Program-made: the position numbers and the translations under genes
Shown: positions 6,223 to 14,109 of the stretch, piece after piece
Layout: every line of letters begins with the position of its first letter
Numbering within the stretch: the first letter of the stretch is position 1
Source of the DNA: CAYVBN01 sp964538565
GTDB lineage: Bacteria; Pseudomonadota; Alphaproteobacteria; Rhizobiales; Xanthobacteraceae
Direction: 5' to 3'
Assembly: GCA_964538565.1 (NCBI GenBank)
Contig: CAZIGW010000020.1
Location: 1 to 17,874, forward strand
DNA length: 17,874 nt
Notes under the pieces: generated by a model
The model's input: the letters and a program-made list of their open reading frames with translations, nothing else
Database searches by the model: none
Told to the model about the DNA's origin: nothing

Positions 6223-7305
6223 ATGTCCGACCTGCAATCGCTCGAAGAACGGATCATCGCCGACGTCACGGCCGCCGACGACGAGGGCGCGCTCGAGGCC
6301 GTGCGCGTCGCCGCGCTCGGCAAGAAGGGCTCGGTTTCCGAGCTTCTCAAGACGCTCGGCGCCATGTCGCCGGAGGAGCGCAAGGCCAGGGGGCCGCTCA
6401 TCAACGGCCTCAAGGACCGGGTGACGGCGGCGATAGCCGCCCGCAGGGAGACGCTGAAAGGCCTCGCGCTCGACGCCCGGCTCAACAGCGAGACGGTCGA
6501 CGTCACGCTGCCGCCGCGCGAGCCGCCGACCGAGATCGGCCGCGTGCACCCGATCACCCAGGTGGTCGACGAATTGACCGCGATCTTCGCCGACATGGGA
6601 TTTGCGGTCGCCGAAGGTCCCGACATCGAGACCGACGACTACAACTTCACGATGCTCAACTTCCCGGCCGGCCATCCGGCGCGGGACATGCACGACACGT
6701 TCTTCTTTCAGCCGAAGGCCGATGGTTCGCGGCTGCTGCTGCGCACGCACACGTCGCCGGTGCAGATCCGCACCATGATGAGCCAGAAACCGCCCATCCG
6801 CGTGATCATTCCGGGGCGGACCTATCGCTGCGACAGCGATCAGACGCACACGCCGATGTTCCACCAGGTCGAGGGGCTCGTCATCGACAGGAAATCCCAC
6901 CTCGGCCATCTCAAATGGATCCTCGAGGAGTTCTGCAAGGCGTTCTTCGAGGTCGACCACGTGAAGATGCGGTTTCGCCCGTCGTTCTTCCCGTTCACCG
7001 AGCCCTCGCTCGAGGTCGACATCCAGTGCCGGCGCGACAAGGGCGAGATCCGCTTCGGCGAGGGCGAGGACTGGCTCGAGATTCTCGGCTGCGGCATGGT
7101 GCACCCGAACGTGATGCGCAACTGCGGGCTCGATCCCGACGAATACCAGGGATTTGCCTGGGGCATGGGCCTCGACCGCATCGCGATGCTCAAGTACGGC
7201 ATGCCGGACCTGCGCGCCTTCTTCGAAGCCGACGTACGCTGGCTCTCCCACTACGGTTTCCGCCCGCTCGATTTTCCGACGCTCGCCGGAGGACTGAGCG
7301 CATGA
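6223..7305 (+). CDS. pheS: Phenylalanine--tRNA ligase alpha subunit
   Basis: This is the catalytic subunit of the (alpha-beta)2 enzyme that charges tRNA(Phe) with phenylalanine. The 360 residues comprise an N-terminal coiled-coil arm (about 1-90) that contacts tRNA, then the class II synthetase core. Motif 1 is about 109-140 (HPITQVVDELTAIF, GPDIETDDYNF), motif 2 about 198-220 (GRTYRCDSDQTHTPMFHQVEG) and motif 3 about 313-326 (WGMGLDRIAMLKYG). The ATG has GAGGA about 6 nt upstream. It follows rplT by 248 bp holding two palindromic repeats, and precedes pheT by 154 bp, an unusually wide gap for this pair. Confidence 0.97.
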   Translation: MSDLQSLEERIIADVTAADDEGALEAVRVAALGKKGSVSELLKTLGAMSPEERKARGPLINGLKDRVTAAIAARRETLKGLALDARLNSETVDVTLPPREPPTEIGRVHPITQVVDELTAIFADMGFAVAEGPDIETDDYNFTMLNFPAGHPARDMHDTFFFQPKADGSRLLLRTHTSPVQIRTMMSQKPPIRVIIPGRTYRCDSDQTHTPMFHQVEGLVIDRKSHLGHLKWILEEFCKAFFEVDHVKMRFRPSFFPFTEPSLEVDIQCRRDKGEIRFGEGEDWLEILGCGMVHPNVMRNCGLDPDEYQGFAWGMGLDRIAMLKYGMPDLRAFFEADVRWLSHYGFRPLDFPTLAGGLSA

Positions 7306-7367
7306 CGCCGGCGATGAGATCGTCACCGACGGGATTGGCGACTCGGACGGCCTTGTTCTCGCGGCGT

Positions 7368-7432
7368 CACGGGCTGAGGTCCCTTCCCCCCTTGCGGAGC
7401 AGGGTCAGGGAGAGGCGGTTGGCGGCGGGACC
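7368..7432. repeat. Repeat-like C-rich/G-rich segment between pheS and pheT
   Basis: The segment has a pyrimidine block TCCCTTCCCCCC followed by AGGGTCAGGGAGAGGC. This resembles the CCCTCCCC-n-GGGGAGGGTCAGGG intergenic repeats that I recall as common in Rhizobiales. A similar block is present at about 14669-14699. The match is loose and was not tested by search. Confidence 0.3.
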
Positions 7433-7459
7433 CGCTGCAGACAACGGAAGTGACACGAG

Positions 7460-9877
7460 ATGAAGTTCACCCTCTCCTGGCTCAAGGACCATCTCGACAC
7501 CGACGCCTCGCTTGGCGCGATCGTCGACAAGCTCAGCCTGATCGGGCTCGAGGTCGAGGCCGTCGAGGACAAGGCGAAGGAGCTCGGCGCTTTCATCATC
7601 GCCTCAGTGATCTCCGCGGAGAAGCATCCGAACGCCGACAAGCTCAGGGTCTGCATGGTCGACACCGGAGCCGGCGCCCCCGTGCAGGTCGTGTGCGGCG
7701 CTCCGAACGCGCGCGCCGGCATGAAGGGCGTGTTCGCGCCGCCCGGCACCCATATTCCGGGCACCGGGCTTGATCTGAAGGTCGGCACCATTCGGGGCGT
7801 GGAAAGCCGCGGCATGCTCTGCTCCGGCCGCGAGCTCAAGCTCTCCGACGATCACGCCGGCATCATCGAGCTGCCGGCCGACGCGCCGGTCGGACAATCG
7901 TTCGCCGCCTTCATGGGGCTCGACGATCCGGTGGTGGAGATCAATCTCACGCCCAACCGGCCCGACTGCGCCGGCGTCCACGGCATCGCCCGCGATCTCT
8001 CCGCCGCCGACATGGGCAGGTTCAAGGATCCGGCGATCAAGCCGGTGAAGGGCGAATTCCCCTGCCCGGTGTCGGTGACGCTCGATTTCGGTGAGACGCC
8101 GCGGCTGTGCCGCGGCTTCGCGCTGCGCCTCGTGCGCGGGGTGAGGAACGGTCCCTCGCCCGATTGGCTGCAACGACGGCTGACCGCGATCGGGCTGCGG
8201 CCGATCAATGCGCTCGTCGACATCACCAACTACGTCACCTACGACCGCGCGCGCCCGCTGCACGTGTTCGACGCCGCGAAAGTGACCGGCAATCTCGTCG
8301 TGCGCCGCGGCCGCGCGGGCGAGGAATTGCTCGCGCTCGACGGCAAGACCTATGCGCTCGACGAGACGATGTGCGTCATCGCCGACGAGACGGGCGTGGA
8401 ATCGCTCGCCGGCATCATGGGCGGCGAGGCGACCGGCTGCTCGGGGGCCACGACCGACGTGCTGATCGAGTCGGCGCTGTGGGATGAGCTCAACATCGCG
8501 CACACCGGCCGCAAGCTCGCCATCCAGTCCGACGCGCGCTACCGCTTCGAGCGCGGCGTCGATCCCGCCTTCATGCTGCCCGGCCTCGATCTCGCCACCC
8601 GCATGGTGCTCGACCTGTGCGGCGGCACGCCTTCGGAGGTCACGACGGCGGGTGCGGTCGAAATTCCCGAACGCGTCATCGACTTTCCGCTGTCCGAGCT
8701 CAAGCGCATCGCCGGCCTCGACACCGGCCTCGCCGAGGTCCGCCGCGTGCTCGGCCACCTCGGCTTCTTCGTCGCCGGCCAGGGCGAGAAGGTGAAGGTC
8801 GCGGTGCCGTCGTGGCGGCCCGACATCGAAGGCAAGGCCGACGTGGTCGAGGAGGTCGTGCGGATCCTCGGGGTCGACCGCGTGCCATCGACCCCGTTCG
8901 ATCGCGGCGAGGCGCCGCGCAAGCCGGTGCTCACGCCGATCCAGACGCGCACCCGCAAGGCAAAGCGCGCGCTCGCGGCACGCGGCATGATGGAAGCCGT
9001 GACGTGGTCCTTCGTCTCCAATTCGCAGGCCACGCTGTTCGGCGGCGGCGCGCCGGCGCTCGCACTCGCCAACCCGATCGCCGCCGATCTGTCGGACATG
9101 CGCCCGAGCCTCGTTCCCGGGCTCGCGCAGGCGGCGCAGAAGAATGCCGACCGCGGCTTTCCCGACGTGGCCCTGTTCGAGGTCGGCCAGATCTTCAAGG
9201 GTGACCAGCCGCAGGACCAGCTCACCGCCGCGAGCGGCGTGCGCCGCGCCCTGGCGAAAGCCTCGGGGTCCGGCCGGCACTGGTCGAACGGCGGGCGCGA
9301 GGTCGACGTCTTCGACGTGAAGGCGGATGCGCTCGCGGTGCTCGCCGCCGCTGGCGCGCCCATGCAGGCGCTGCAGGTGGTGCCTGGGGGCCCTTCGTGG
9401 CTGCATCCGGGACGCTCCGGCACGATCCAGATCGGGCCGCAGAACGTGCTCGGCTGGTTCGGCGAACTGCATCCGCGGGCGCTCGAGCAGATGGACATCG
9501 AAGGCCCGTTGGTCGCCTTCGAGGTCACGCTGGAGCGCATCCCCGAGCCGAAAGCGCGCGCGACACGCGCCAGGCCGGCGCTCGAGCTCTCGCCGTTCCA
9601 GCCGGTCGAGCGCGACTTCGCCTTCGTGGTCGAGCGAAGCGTGAAGGCGGCCGACATCGTGCGCGCCGCCCAGGCCGTCGACCGCAAGCTGGTGACGAAC
9701 GTCAACGTCTTCGACGTATACGAAGGAAAGGGAATCGACCCGGGCAAGAAGTCGATTGCAATCGCCGTGACCTTGCAGCCGCGCGAGAAGACGCTGACCG
9801 ACGAGGAGATCGAAGCGGTGGCGGCCAAGATCGTCGCCGAGGTCGGCAAGAAAACGGGCGGCGTGCTGCGCGCTTGA
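7460..9877 (+). CDS. pheT: Phenylalanine--tRNA ligase beta subunit
   Basis: The 805-residue length is normal for the long bacterial form. Domains in order are an N-terminal motif (MKFTLSWLKDHLDTDASL) and an EMAP/OB-fold tRNA-binding domain (about 39-148, with HPNADKLRVC). Next are the B3/B4 editing region, where mischarged Tyr-tRNA is hydrolysed (about 210-385), the B5 domain (about 400-475) and a synthetase-like core. A C-terminal FDX-ACB anticodon-binding domain (about 712-804, LSPFQPVERDFAFVVE... to GGVLRA) ends the protein. The ATG has GGAAG 9 nt upstream. No frameshift or loss was seen. The long open frame on the opposite strand (7604-9949) is a composition artefact. Confidence 0.97.
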   Translation: MKFTLSWLKDHLDTDASLGAIVDKLSLIGLEVEAVEDKAKELGAFIIASVISAEKHPNADKLRVCMVDTGAGAPVQVVCGAPNARAGMKGVFAPPGTHIPGTGLDLKVGTIRGVESRGMLCSGRELKLSDDHAGIIELPADAPVGQSFAAFMGLDDPVVEINLTPNRPDCAGVHGIARDLSAADMGRFKDPAIKPVKGEFPCPVSVTLDFGETPRLCRGFALRLVRGVRNGPSPDWLQRRLTAIGLRPINALVDITNYVTYDRARPLHVFDAAKVTGNLVVRRGRAGEELLALDGKTYALDETMCVIADETGVESLAGIMGGEATGCSGATTDVLIESALWDELNIAHTGRKLAIQSDARYRFERGVDPAFMLPGLDLATRMVLDLCGGTPSEVTTAGAVEIPERVIDFPLSELKRIAGLDTGLAEVRRVLGHLGFFVAGQGEKVKVAVPSWRPDIEGKADVVEEVVRILGVDRVPSTPFDRGEAPRKPVLTPIQTRTRKAKRALAARGMMEAVTWSFVSNSQATLFGGGAPALALANPIAADLSDMRPSLVPGLAQAAQKNADRGFPDVALFEVGQIFKGDQPQDQLTAASGVRRALAKASGSGRHWSNGGREVDVFDVKADALAVLAAAGAPMQALQVVPGGPSWLHPGRSGTIQIGPQNVLGWFGELHPRALEQMDIEGPLVAFEVTLERIPEPKARATRARPALELSPFQPVERDFAFVVERSVKAADIVRAAQAVDRKLVTNVNVFDVYEGKGIDPGKKSIAIAVTLQPREKTLTDEEIEAVAAKIVAEVGKKTGGVLRA

Positions 9878-9990
9878 ATCTTTGCTCCGCGGCAGGTCGC
9901 AATCTCGACAGACCACCCCCCTGGGCCCTCTCCACATGGGGACTCTCATGTCGATTCCCTCTGTGTGGTGATTCTCTCGATTTTCTGATT

Positions 9991-10020
9991 CCAGAGCCTT
10001 CCGGCTTTGATGGGATCAAA
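9991..10020. repeat. Half-palindromic repeat at the break of the PP-loop gene
   Basis: CCAGAGCCTTCCGGCTTTGAT (9991-10011) ends in a perfect TTTGAT-GGG-ATCAAA hairpin (10006-10020). It looks like one complete arm plus the loop of a longer palindrome whose other arm (ATCAAAGCCGGAAGGCTC-like) is missing. Related CTCTAG/CCGGTTTTGAT palindromes are remembered from Rhizobiales intergenic regions. The neighbouring 9940-10010 is clearly less GC-rich than the rest of the window. Confidence 0.4.
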
Positions 10021-10114
10021 TGCGGGCTTCTCGATGCTGGCGCACCTCGCGCAGCGCCCAGGCGCTGTCCTTGCCGCTCGACCAGGCGATCAGCGCTTTC
10101 GGCCGCGCGGTCAT
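10016..10114 (-). pseudogene. N-terminal remnant of a PP-loop ATPase gene (diphthamide-ligase-like / adenine nucleotide alpha hydrolase)
   Basis: Starting at ATG 10114-10112, which overlaps the TGA of the upstream flavin oxidase gene as ATGA, the minus strand reads a 32-codon frame. It contains AWSSGKDSAWALREVRQ and stops at TGA 10018-10016. S-S-G-K-D-S is the ATP-pyrophosphatase P-loop at the extreme N-terminus of the Dph6-like family, whose members are usually well over 200 residues. The frame ends inside a TTTGAT/ATCAAA repeat, and no continuation of the family is visible in any frame down to pheT. I infer a gene truncated by deletion or repeat insertion. A functional 32-residue peptide is unlikely, since only the P-loop strand and helix remain. 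Confidence 0.7.
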
Positions 10115-11439
10115 CGCCACCCGAACCGCTTGATGATCGCGTCGGCCGCGCGTTCGCCGGATTCCCAGGCGCCCCCGACCGTGCCCCACAGCGTTTCGTG
10201 CACGGCCTCCCCGGCGAACCAGATGCGGTTACGCACCGGTTCCATCAGCGCCTTGCGGCCCGGCTGGCCGCCGGGCGACGCGGCCGAGAACGCGCCCAGC
10301 ACCCACGGCTCGGCGTTCCAGCGCGTCGCCAACGTTCGCCTGACCGCCTTCCTGACGTCGGCGCCGAACAGGTTGGCGAGCCAGTCGACCGCGAAGCCCA
10401 CCATGGCGCCTTCCCCCTGGGACGACAGCTCGCGCCCGAATGCGCCGGCGACCTCGACGGTGCAGAGCGCCGTGCCGCCGATGTTGGCGAGAAGGGCACC
10501 GGTGCGCGGACTGTCGGACTTCTCGAACACCAGGTCGTCCGACTGCAGCCCGAGCGGATTGCCCGGCAGTTCGAGCATGATGTGGTCGTAGCTGCCGGGC
10601 CTGAGCTTCGCGAGCGCGTCGACGTGGCGTTTCGGCAGCTCGGGATCGAACGCGATCTTCTCGGCGAGAAGCACGCCGGTCGACGCCGTGACGATGACGG
10701 CGCGCGCGCTCAGGCGTCCGCGCGTCGTCACGATGTCGATCGCGCGCCGGCCTCCGTATTCGATGCGGCGCACCGGGCTCGACAGCTCGATCGGCAGGCC
10801 CTCGGCGAGCTTCGCGATCAATGCGCCGTATCCCTGCCGGCAGAACGCATCGACGTCGCGCTCGGCCGACTTGGAAAAATCGACGGCCGAGACCTCGACC
10901 AGGTCCTTGGCGCAGCCGAACGGGCCGAGCACGAATTCGACGGTCGGACGCCAGTCGAGCAGATCCTTGGGCAGCGCCTGCGCGCAGGAGACGTCGGCCT
11001 TGCCGCGCGCCGCCTCGCCGATGGCACGGGTTGCGCGCACCTGCGAGGCGAGGAAATCCTCCAGCTCGCCCTCGCGCGCGTTGCGCGGCCCGATGCGCAC
11101 CTTCTGTCCGAGCGGCGCCGGATAGATCTCGAGACCCGCGCGGGCGGCGAGCTTGGCGACCGGATTGACGTCCGGCAAGTGGATCCAGTGCGCGCCGAGA
11201 TCGCAGGGCACGCCGAACCGGTTCCCATCGGTGACGCAGCGTCCGCCGATGCGATCGGCGGCTTCGAAGAGCAGGACGCGTCGCCTGGCGGCGGTGAGCC
11301 GGCGCGCGGCCGCGATGCCCGCCGCGCCCGCGCCGACGATCGCGACGTCGACCTCGCCGGGATTGCGAACGGCGGCAACGGCCGGAGTGGCGGCAGCGGC
11401 GAGCGAACTGGCGAGGAAGAAGCGACGGCTCAGCGGCAT
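10111..11439 (-). CDS. Tat-exported flavin monoamine oxidase / FAD-dependent oxidoreductase
   Basis: This 442-residue flavoenzyme belongs to the amine oxidase (PF01593-like) group. The N-terminus carries a twin-arginine signal (SRRFFLA, residues 4-10, then an Ala-rich core and a possible cleavage near AVAA 21-24), so it is predicted to be folded with FAD and exported to the periplasm. The FAD Rossmann motif is G36-A-G38-A-A-G41, with FEAADRIGGRC about 25 residues on. The C-terminus has the second FAD-contact motif, NRIWFAGEAVHETLWGTVGGAWESGERAA. The substrate is probably an amine or polyamine but is not readable. It has no strong ribosome binding site and diverges from the cysteine hydrolase gene. 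Its stop codon overlaps the start of the PP-loop remnant, indicating a former two-gene operon. Confidence 0.88.
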   Translation of the reverse strand: MPLSRRFFLASSLAAAATPAVAAVRNPGEVDVAIVGAGAAGIAAARRLTAARRRVLLFEAADRIGGRCVTDGNRFGVPCDLGAHWIHLPDVNPVAKLAARAGLEIYPAPLGQKVRIGPRNAREGELEDFLASQVRATRAIGEAARGKADVSCAQALPKDLLDWRPTVEFVLGPFGCAKDLVEVSAVDFSKSAERDVDAFCRQGYGALIAKLAEGLPIELSSPVRRIEYGGRRAIDIVTTRGRLSARAVIVTASTGVLLAEKIAFDPELPKRHVDALAKLRPGSYDHIMLELPGNPLGLQSDDLVFEKSDSPRTGALLANIGGTALCTVEVAGAFGRELSSQGEGAMVGFAVDWLANLFGADVRKAVRRTLATRWNAEPWVLGAFSAASPGGQPGRKALMEPVRNRIWFAGEAVHETLWGTVGGAWESGERAADAIIKRFGWR

Positions 11440-11591
11440 GGTTAAGGATGGGGCAACGGCTGCCGGCCAGCTTGCCCGATCCGGCCCGCAGCCGCAAACG
11501 CGCCGTTCTCTCGTCCACGGCCGCGTCGTCGCAATGAACCAAACCGCAACAGGTATTCACTAGTCTCACGACCAGGGACGCGCACGCATCC

Positions 11592-12473
11592 ATGGGAAAC
11601 GCCACCATGTCCTGGATGTTCGAGCGAGTTGGACAATGGATCGCCCGGTATCTGGAGAAGCCGGCGGCGGGCTACGAGCCGTTCACGCCGAGCGATCCCG
11701 ACGCGTTGCGATGCGCGCTGCGGCCCGGGGACGTGCTGCTGGTGGAGGGCAACAGTCACATCTCCGGCGTCATCAAGTACCTCACGCAGTCCACGTGGTC
11801 GCATTCGGCGCTCTACGTCGGCCCGATCGAGGGGATCGCCACGCCAGACGGCGAGCCGCACGTGCTGGTCGAAGCCAACATGGGCGAAGGCGTGCGCTCC
11901 TCGCCGCTTTCGAAGTATCACCGGTATCACACGCGCATCTGCCGCCCGATCGGCCTGACCGACGAGGACCGCCACAAGGTCTGCCGCTACGCGCTCGACC
12001 GCATCGGGCTCGACTACGATCTCAAGAACATCATCGACCTGCTGCGCTACCTTTTTCCGCTGCCGGTGCCGCAGCGCTGGCGCCGCCGCATGATCGCGCT
12101 CGGCTCGGGCGACCCGACCCGGATCATCTGCTCGGCGCTGATCGCCCAGGCGTTCGAAGCGGTGCGCTATCCGATCCTTCCGAAGGTCACCCGGCTGGAG
12201 AGCAGGACCGCCCGCCGCGAGATTCTCGAAATCCGCCATTCCTCGCTCTACGCGCCGCGCGATTTCGACATTTCGCCGTATTTCGAGGTGGTGAAGCCGA
12301 CCATCGCCAACGGATTCAACTACAAGAAGATGCACTGGGCCGACCTGCCGCTGCCGCCGGTCGACATGACGGATGCCGGGATCGTGGACGCCTCGCAGTC
12401 GACGCTCGTGCCGCAAGCCGAGGGCACGAGACGCTCGCGCTGGCGCCGCAGACGCGCCCCGGCAATCTCGTAG
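11592..12473 (+). CDS. YiiX/YebB-like NlpC/P60 family cysteine hydrolase (permuted papain fold)
   Basis: This 293-residue protein has the circularly permuted papain-like layout, with the His before the Cys: His71 in STWSHSALYVG, Glu94 in VEANMGEGV and Cys180 in RIICSALIAQAF. These are likely the catalytic His, a supporting acid and the nucleophile. Proteins of this group cleave amide or acyl bonds in peptidoglycan- or lipid-linked substrates; the substrate here is unknown. No signal peptide is seen. The C-terminal tail is basic (RRSRWRRRRAP), which could aid membrane contact. ATG 11592 gives MGNATMSW; ATG 11607 has a better spaced GGGAAA and is a reasonable alternative. The EI24-type membrane protein gene follows after 67 bp on the same strand. 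Confidence 0.85.
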   Translation: MGNATMSWMFERVGQWIARYLEKPAAGYEPFTPSDPDALRCALRPGDVLLVEGNSHISGVIKYLTQSTWSHSALYVGPIEGIATPDGEPHVLVEANMGEGVRSSPLSKYHRYHTRICRPIGLTDEDRHKVCRYALDRIGLDYDLKNIIDLLRYLFPLPVPQRWRRRMIALGSGDPTRIICSALIAQAFEAVRYPILPKVTRLESRTARREILEIRHSSLYAPRDFDISPYFEVVKPTIANGFNYKKMHWADLPLPPVDMTDAGIVDASQSTLVPQAEGTRRSRWRRRRAPAIS

Positions 12474-12540
12474 TCTCTTCGTCCGCCTTGTGCCCGCCGG
12501 CGCGGGTCGCTACCTCTCGTCGAATTCAGGCGAGGTTGCG

Positions 12541-13281
12541 ATGATCGACGCCGCGCTCAAGGCGCTGTCCCAGATGTTCACGCCGCCGTTCCGCGCGGTG
12601 CTCGGCAAGTCGGTCGCGCTGGCGATCGCGTTCCTCGCCGTCATCGCAATCGCGCTCGATCGCCTGCTCACCTGGCTGACCGGTGCCGGCGCGCAGTGGA
12701 TCGAGGGCGCCGTCGGCCCGATGGCGCACGCGCCGGTCGCCATCCTGGGTTGGATCCTGGCGATCGCGCTCGGTCTCGGCATCCTCGCCGGCGCCATCTT
12801 TCTCATGCCGGCGGTGACGTCGCTGGTCGCGAGTTTCTTCGCCGACGAGATCGCCGAAACGGTCGAGCGAACCTATTATCCGGCGGAGCCGGTCGGCGTC
12901 GCCGCGCCGCTGTCGCGCGCGGTGATCGAGGGCGTCAAGACCGCGTCGATCGCGTTCGTGGTCTATCTGCTCGCCATGCCGTTCCTGCTGTTCGCGGGCT
13001 TCGGCGCGGTGATCTTCTTCCTCGCCACCGCCTATCTGCTCGGGCGCGAATACTTCGAGCTCGCCGCCATGCGCTTCCATCCGGTCGAGGATGCCAAGGC
13101 GCTGCGCCGCAAGAACCGGGCGATGGTGTTCACGGCCGGCCTCTTCATCGCCGCCTTCGTGTCGATCCCGATCGTCAATCTCGCCACGCCGCTGTTCGGC
13201 ATGGCGTTCATGGTGCACATGCACAAGCGGCTCGCCGGCGGGCGGCGGCCGGAACTGATCGATCCGCCGCATCGCGCATGA
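12541..13281 (+). CDS. EI24 domain / CysZ-like integral membrane protein
   Basis: This 246-residue inner-membrane protein has four strongly hydrophobic stretches, at about 24-46, 65-97, 137-172 and 197-225. It has the EI24 (PF07264) pattern, including PAVTSLVASFFADEIAETVERTYYP and the late segment YLLGREYFELAAMRF. CysZ members move sulfate for cysteine synthesis, but many EI24 proteins in Alphaproteobacteria have no tested role, so I give no transport substrate. The frame is open upstream to 12373, but the Met at 12541 (MIDAALKALSQMF) has GAGGT about 7 nt before it and matches the usual N-terminus. It is probably co-transcribed with the cysteine hydrolase gene 67 bp upstream. Confidence 0.87.
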   Translation: MIDAALKALSQMFTPPFRAVLGKSVALAIAFLAVIAIALDRLLTWLTGAGAQWIEGAVGPMAHAPVAILGWILAIALGLGILAGAIFLMPAVTSLVASFFADEIAETVERTYYPAEPVGVAAPLSRAVIEGVKTASIAFVVYLLAMPFLLFAGFGAVIFFLATAYLLGREYFELAAMRFHPVEDAKALRRKNRAMVFTAGLFIAAFVSIPIVNLATPLFGMAFMVHMHKRLAGGRRPELIDPPHRA

Positions 13282-13359
13282 AAGCGGCCGGCGGCCTCGG
13301 ATCACGTCATCTCGAACGAGAATGCGGTCCCGACAGCACGCACGCTCCGCAAGCACTCC

Positions 13360-14073
13360 TCACACCGTCTTCGCCGGATAGCGACACAGGTCGCTGATCA
13401 GGCAGCGCGGACAGTCGGGTTTCGCCGCCTTGCACACGTAGCGCCCGTGCAGGATGAGCCAATGGTGGGCGTGCAGCTTGTAGCGGGCCGGCATGACTTG
13501 TTCGAGCTTCATCTCCACTTCGAGCGGCGTCTTGCCGGGCGCGAGCCCGGTGCGGTTGCCGACCCGGAAGATGTGGGTGTCGACCGCGATCGTCGGCTCG
13601 CCGAAGGCGATGTTGAGGACCACGTTGGCTGTCTTGCGGCCGACGCCGGGCAGGGCCTCGAGCGCCTCGCGCGTCGCCGGAACCTCGCCGCCGTATTGCT
13701 CGAGGAGGCGGCGCGAGAGCGCGATCACGTTCTTCGCCTTGGTGCGAAAGAGCCCGATGGTCTTGATGCTGTCGCGCAGCTTGTCCTCGCCGAGCGCCAC
13801 CATCTTTTCCGGCGTATCCGCAGCGGCAAAGAGCGCCCGGGTCGCCTTGTTGACCCCGGCGTCGGTCGCCTGCGCGGAAAGGACCACGGCCACGAGCAGG
13901 GTGTACGCATTGACATGCTCGAGCTCGCCTTTCGGGGTCGGGTTGGCGGCGGCGAACCGCCGAAAGGCCTCCTCGACCTCGGCCGCGCTCCAGGGTTGCG
14001 GCCGGCCAGGGGGCCTGGCCCGCGATGTCCGGGGGATCGCCGGCGCCTTTTTCGGGATCGTTTGACGGCCCAT
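13360..14073 (-). CDS. nth: Endonuclease III
   Basis: This bifunctional DNA glycosylase/AP lyase removes oxidised pyrimidines in base excision repair. The 237 residues include the helix-hairpin-helix LPGVGRKTA (141-149) with catalytic Lys147, the catalytic Asp165 in VDTHIFRV, and the C-terminal [4Fe-4S] cluster motif C214-x6-C221-x2-C224-x5-C230. All key residues are present. The first 28 residues are a basic, Pro-rich extension not found in E. coli Nth; short tails of this kind are common in Rhizobiales. The ATG lies 22 bp from the divergent DUF2244 gene start and has no clear Shine-Dalgarno sequence. Confidence 0.96.
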   Translation of the reverse strand: MGRQTIPKKAPAIPRTSRARPPGRPQPWSAAEVEEAFRRFAAANPTPKGELEHVNAYTLLVAVVLSAQATDAGVNKATRALFAAADTPEKMVALGEDKLRDSIKTIGLFRTKAKNVIALSRRLLEQYGGEVPATREALEALPGVGRKTANVVLNIAFGEPTIAVDTHIFRVGNRTGLAPGKTPLEVEMKLEQVMPARYKLHAHHWLILHGRYVCKAAKPDCPRCLISDLCRYPAKTV

Positions 14074-14109
14074 TCAGTTCGTATACTGACAAGCCATGAC
14101 GCTCGGCAA
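14062..14109. promoter_or_regulatory. Overlapping divergent promoters of nth and the DUF2244 gene
   Basis: The start codons are separated by only 22 bp (14074-14095), centred on the palindrome GTATAC (14081-14086). Leftward, TTGCCG (14109-14104) and TATACG (14085-14080) have an 18-bp spacer and would start near 14073, the A of the nth ATG. Rightward, TATACT (14082-14087) would start near 14094-14096, the DUF2244 ATG; its -35 candidate TTGACG (14062-14067) is only 14 bp away, which is short. Flanking TCAGT/ACTGA arms (14075-14079, 14085-14089) add symmetry. Leaderless mRNAs are inferred. Confidence 0.4.

Noticed and set aside
7604..9949. 781-codon open frame antisense to pheT
   Set aside because: It is an Arg/His/Asp-rich shadow produced by high third-position GC in pheT. 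It has no recognisable domain, and pheT is intact from end to end.
9397..11445. 682-codon plus-strand frame across the pheT end and antisense to the flavin oxidase gene
   Set aside because: The opposite frames encode recognisable PheT and flavin oxidase motifs; this frame has none.
12373..12540. N-terminal extension of the EI24 protein overlapping the cysteine hydrolase end
   Set aside because: Most of it is out-of-frame reading of the hydrolase tail. ATG 12541 has an SD and matches the usual N-terminus.
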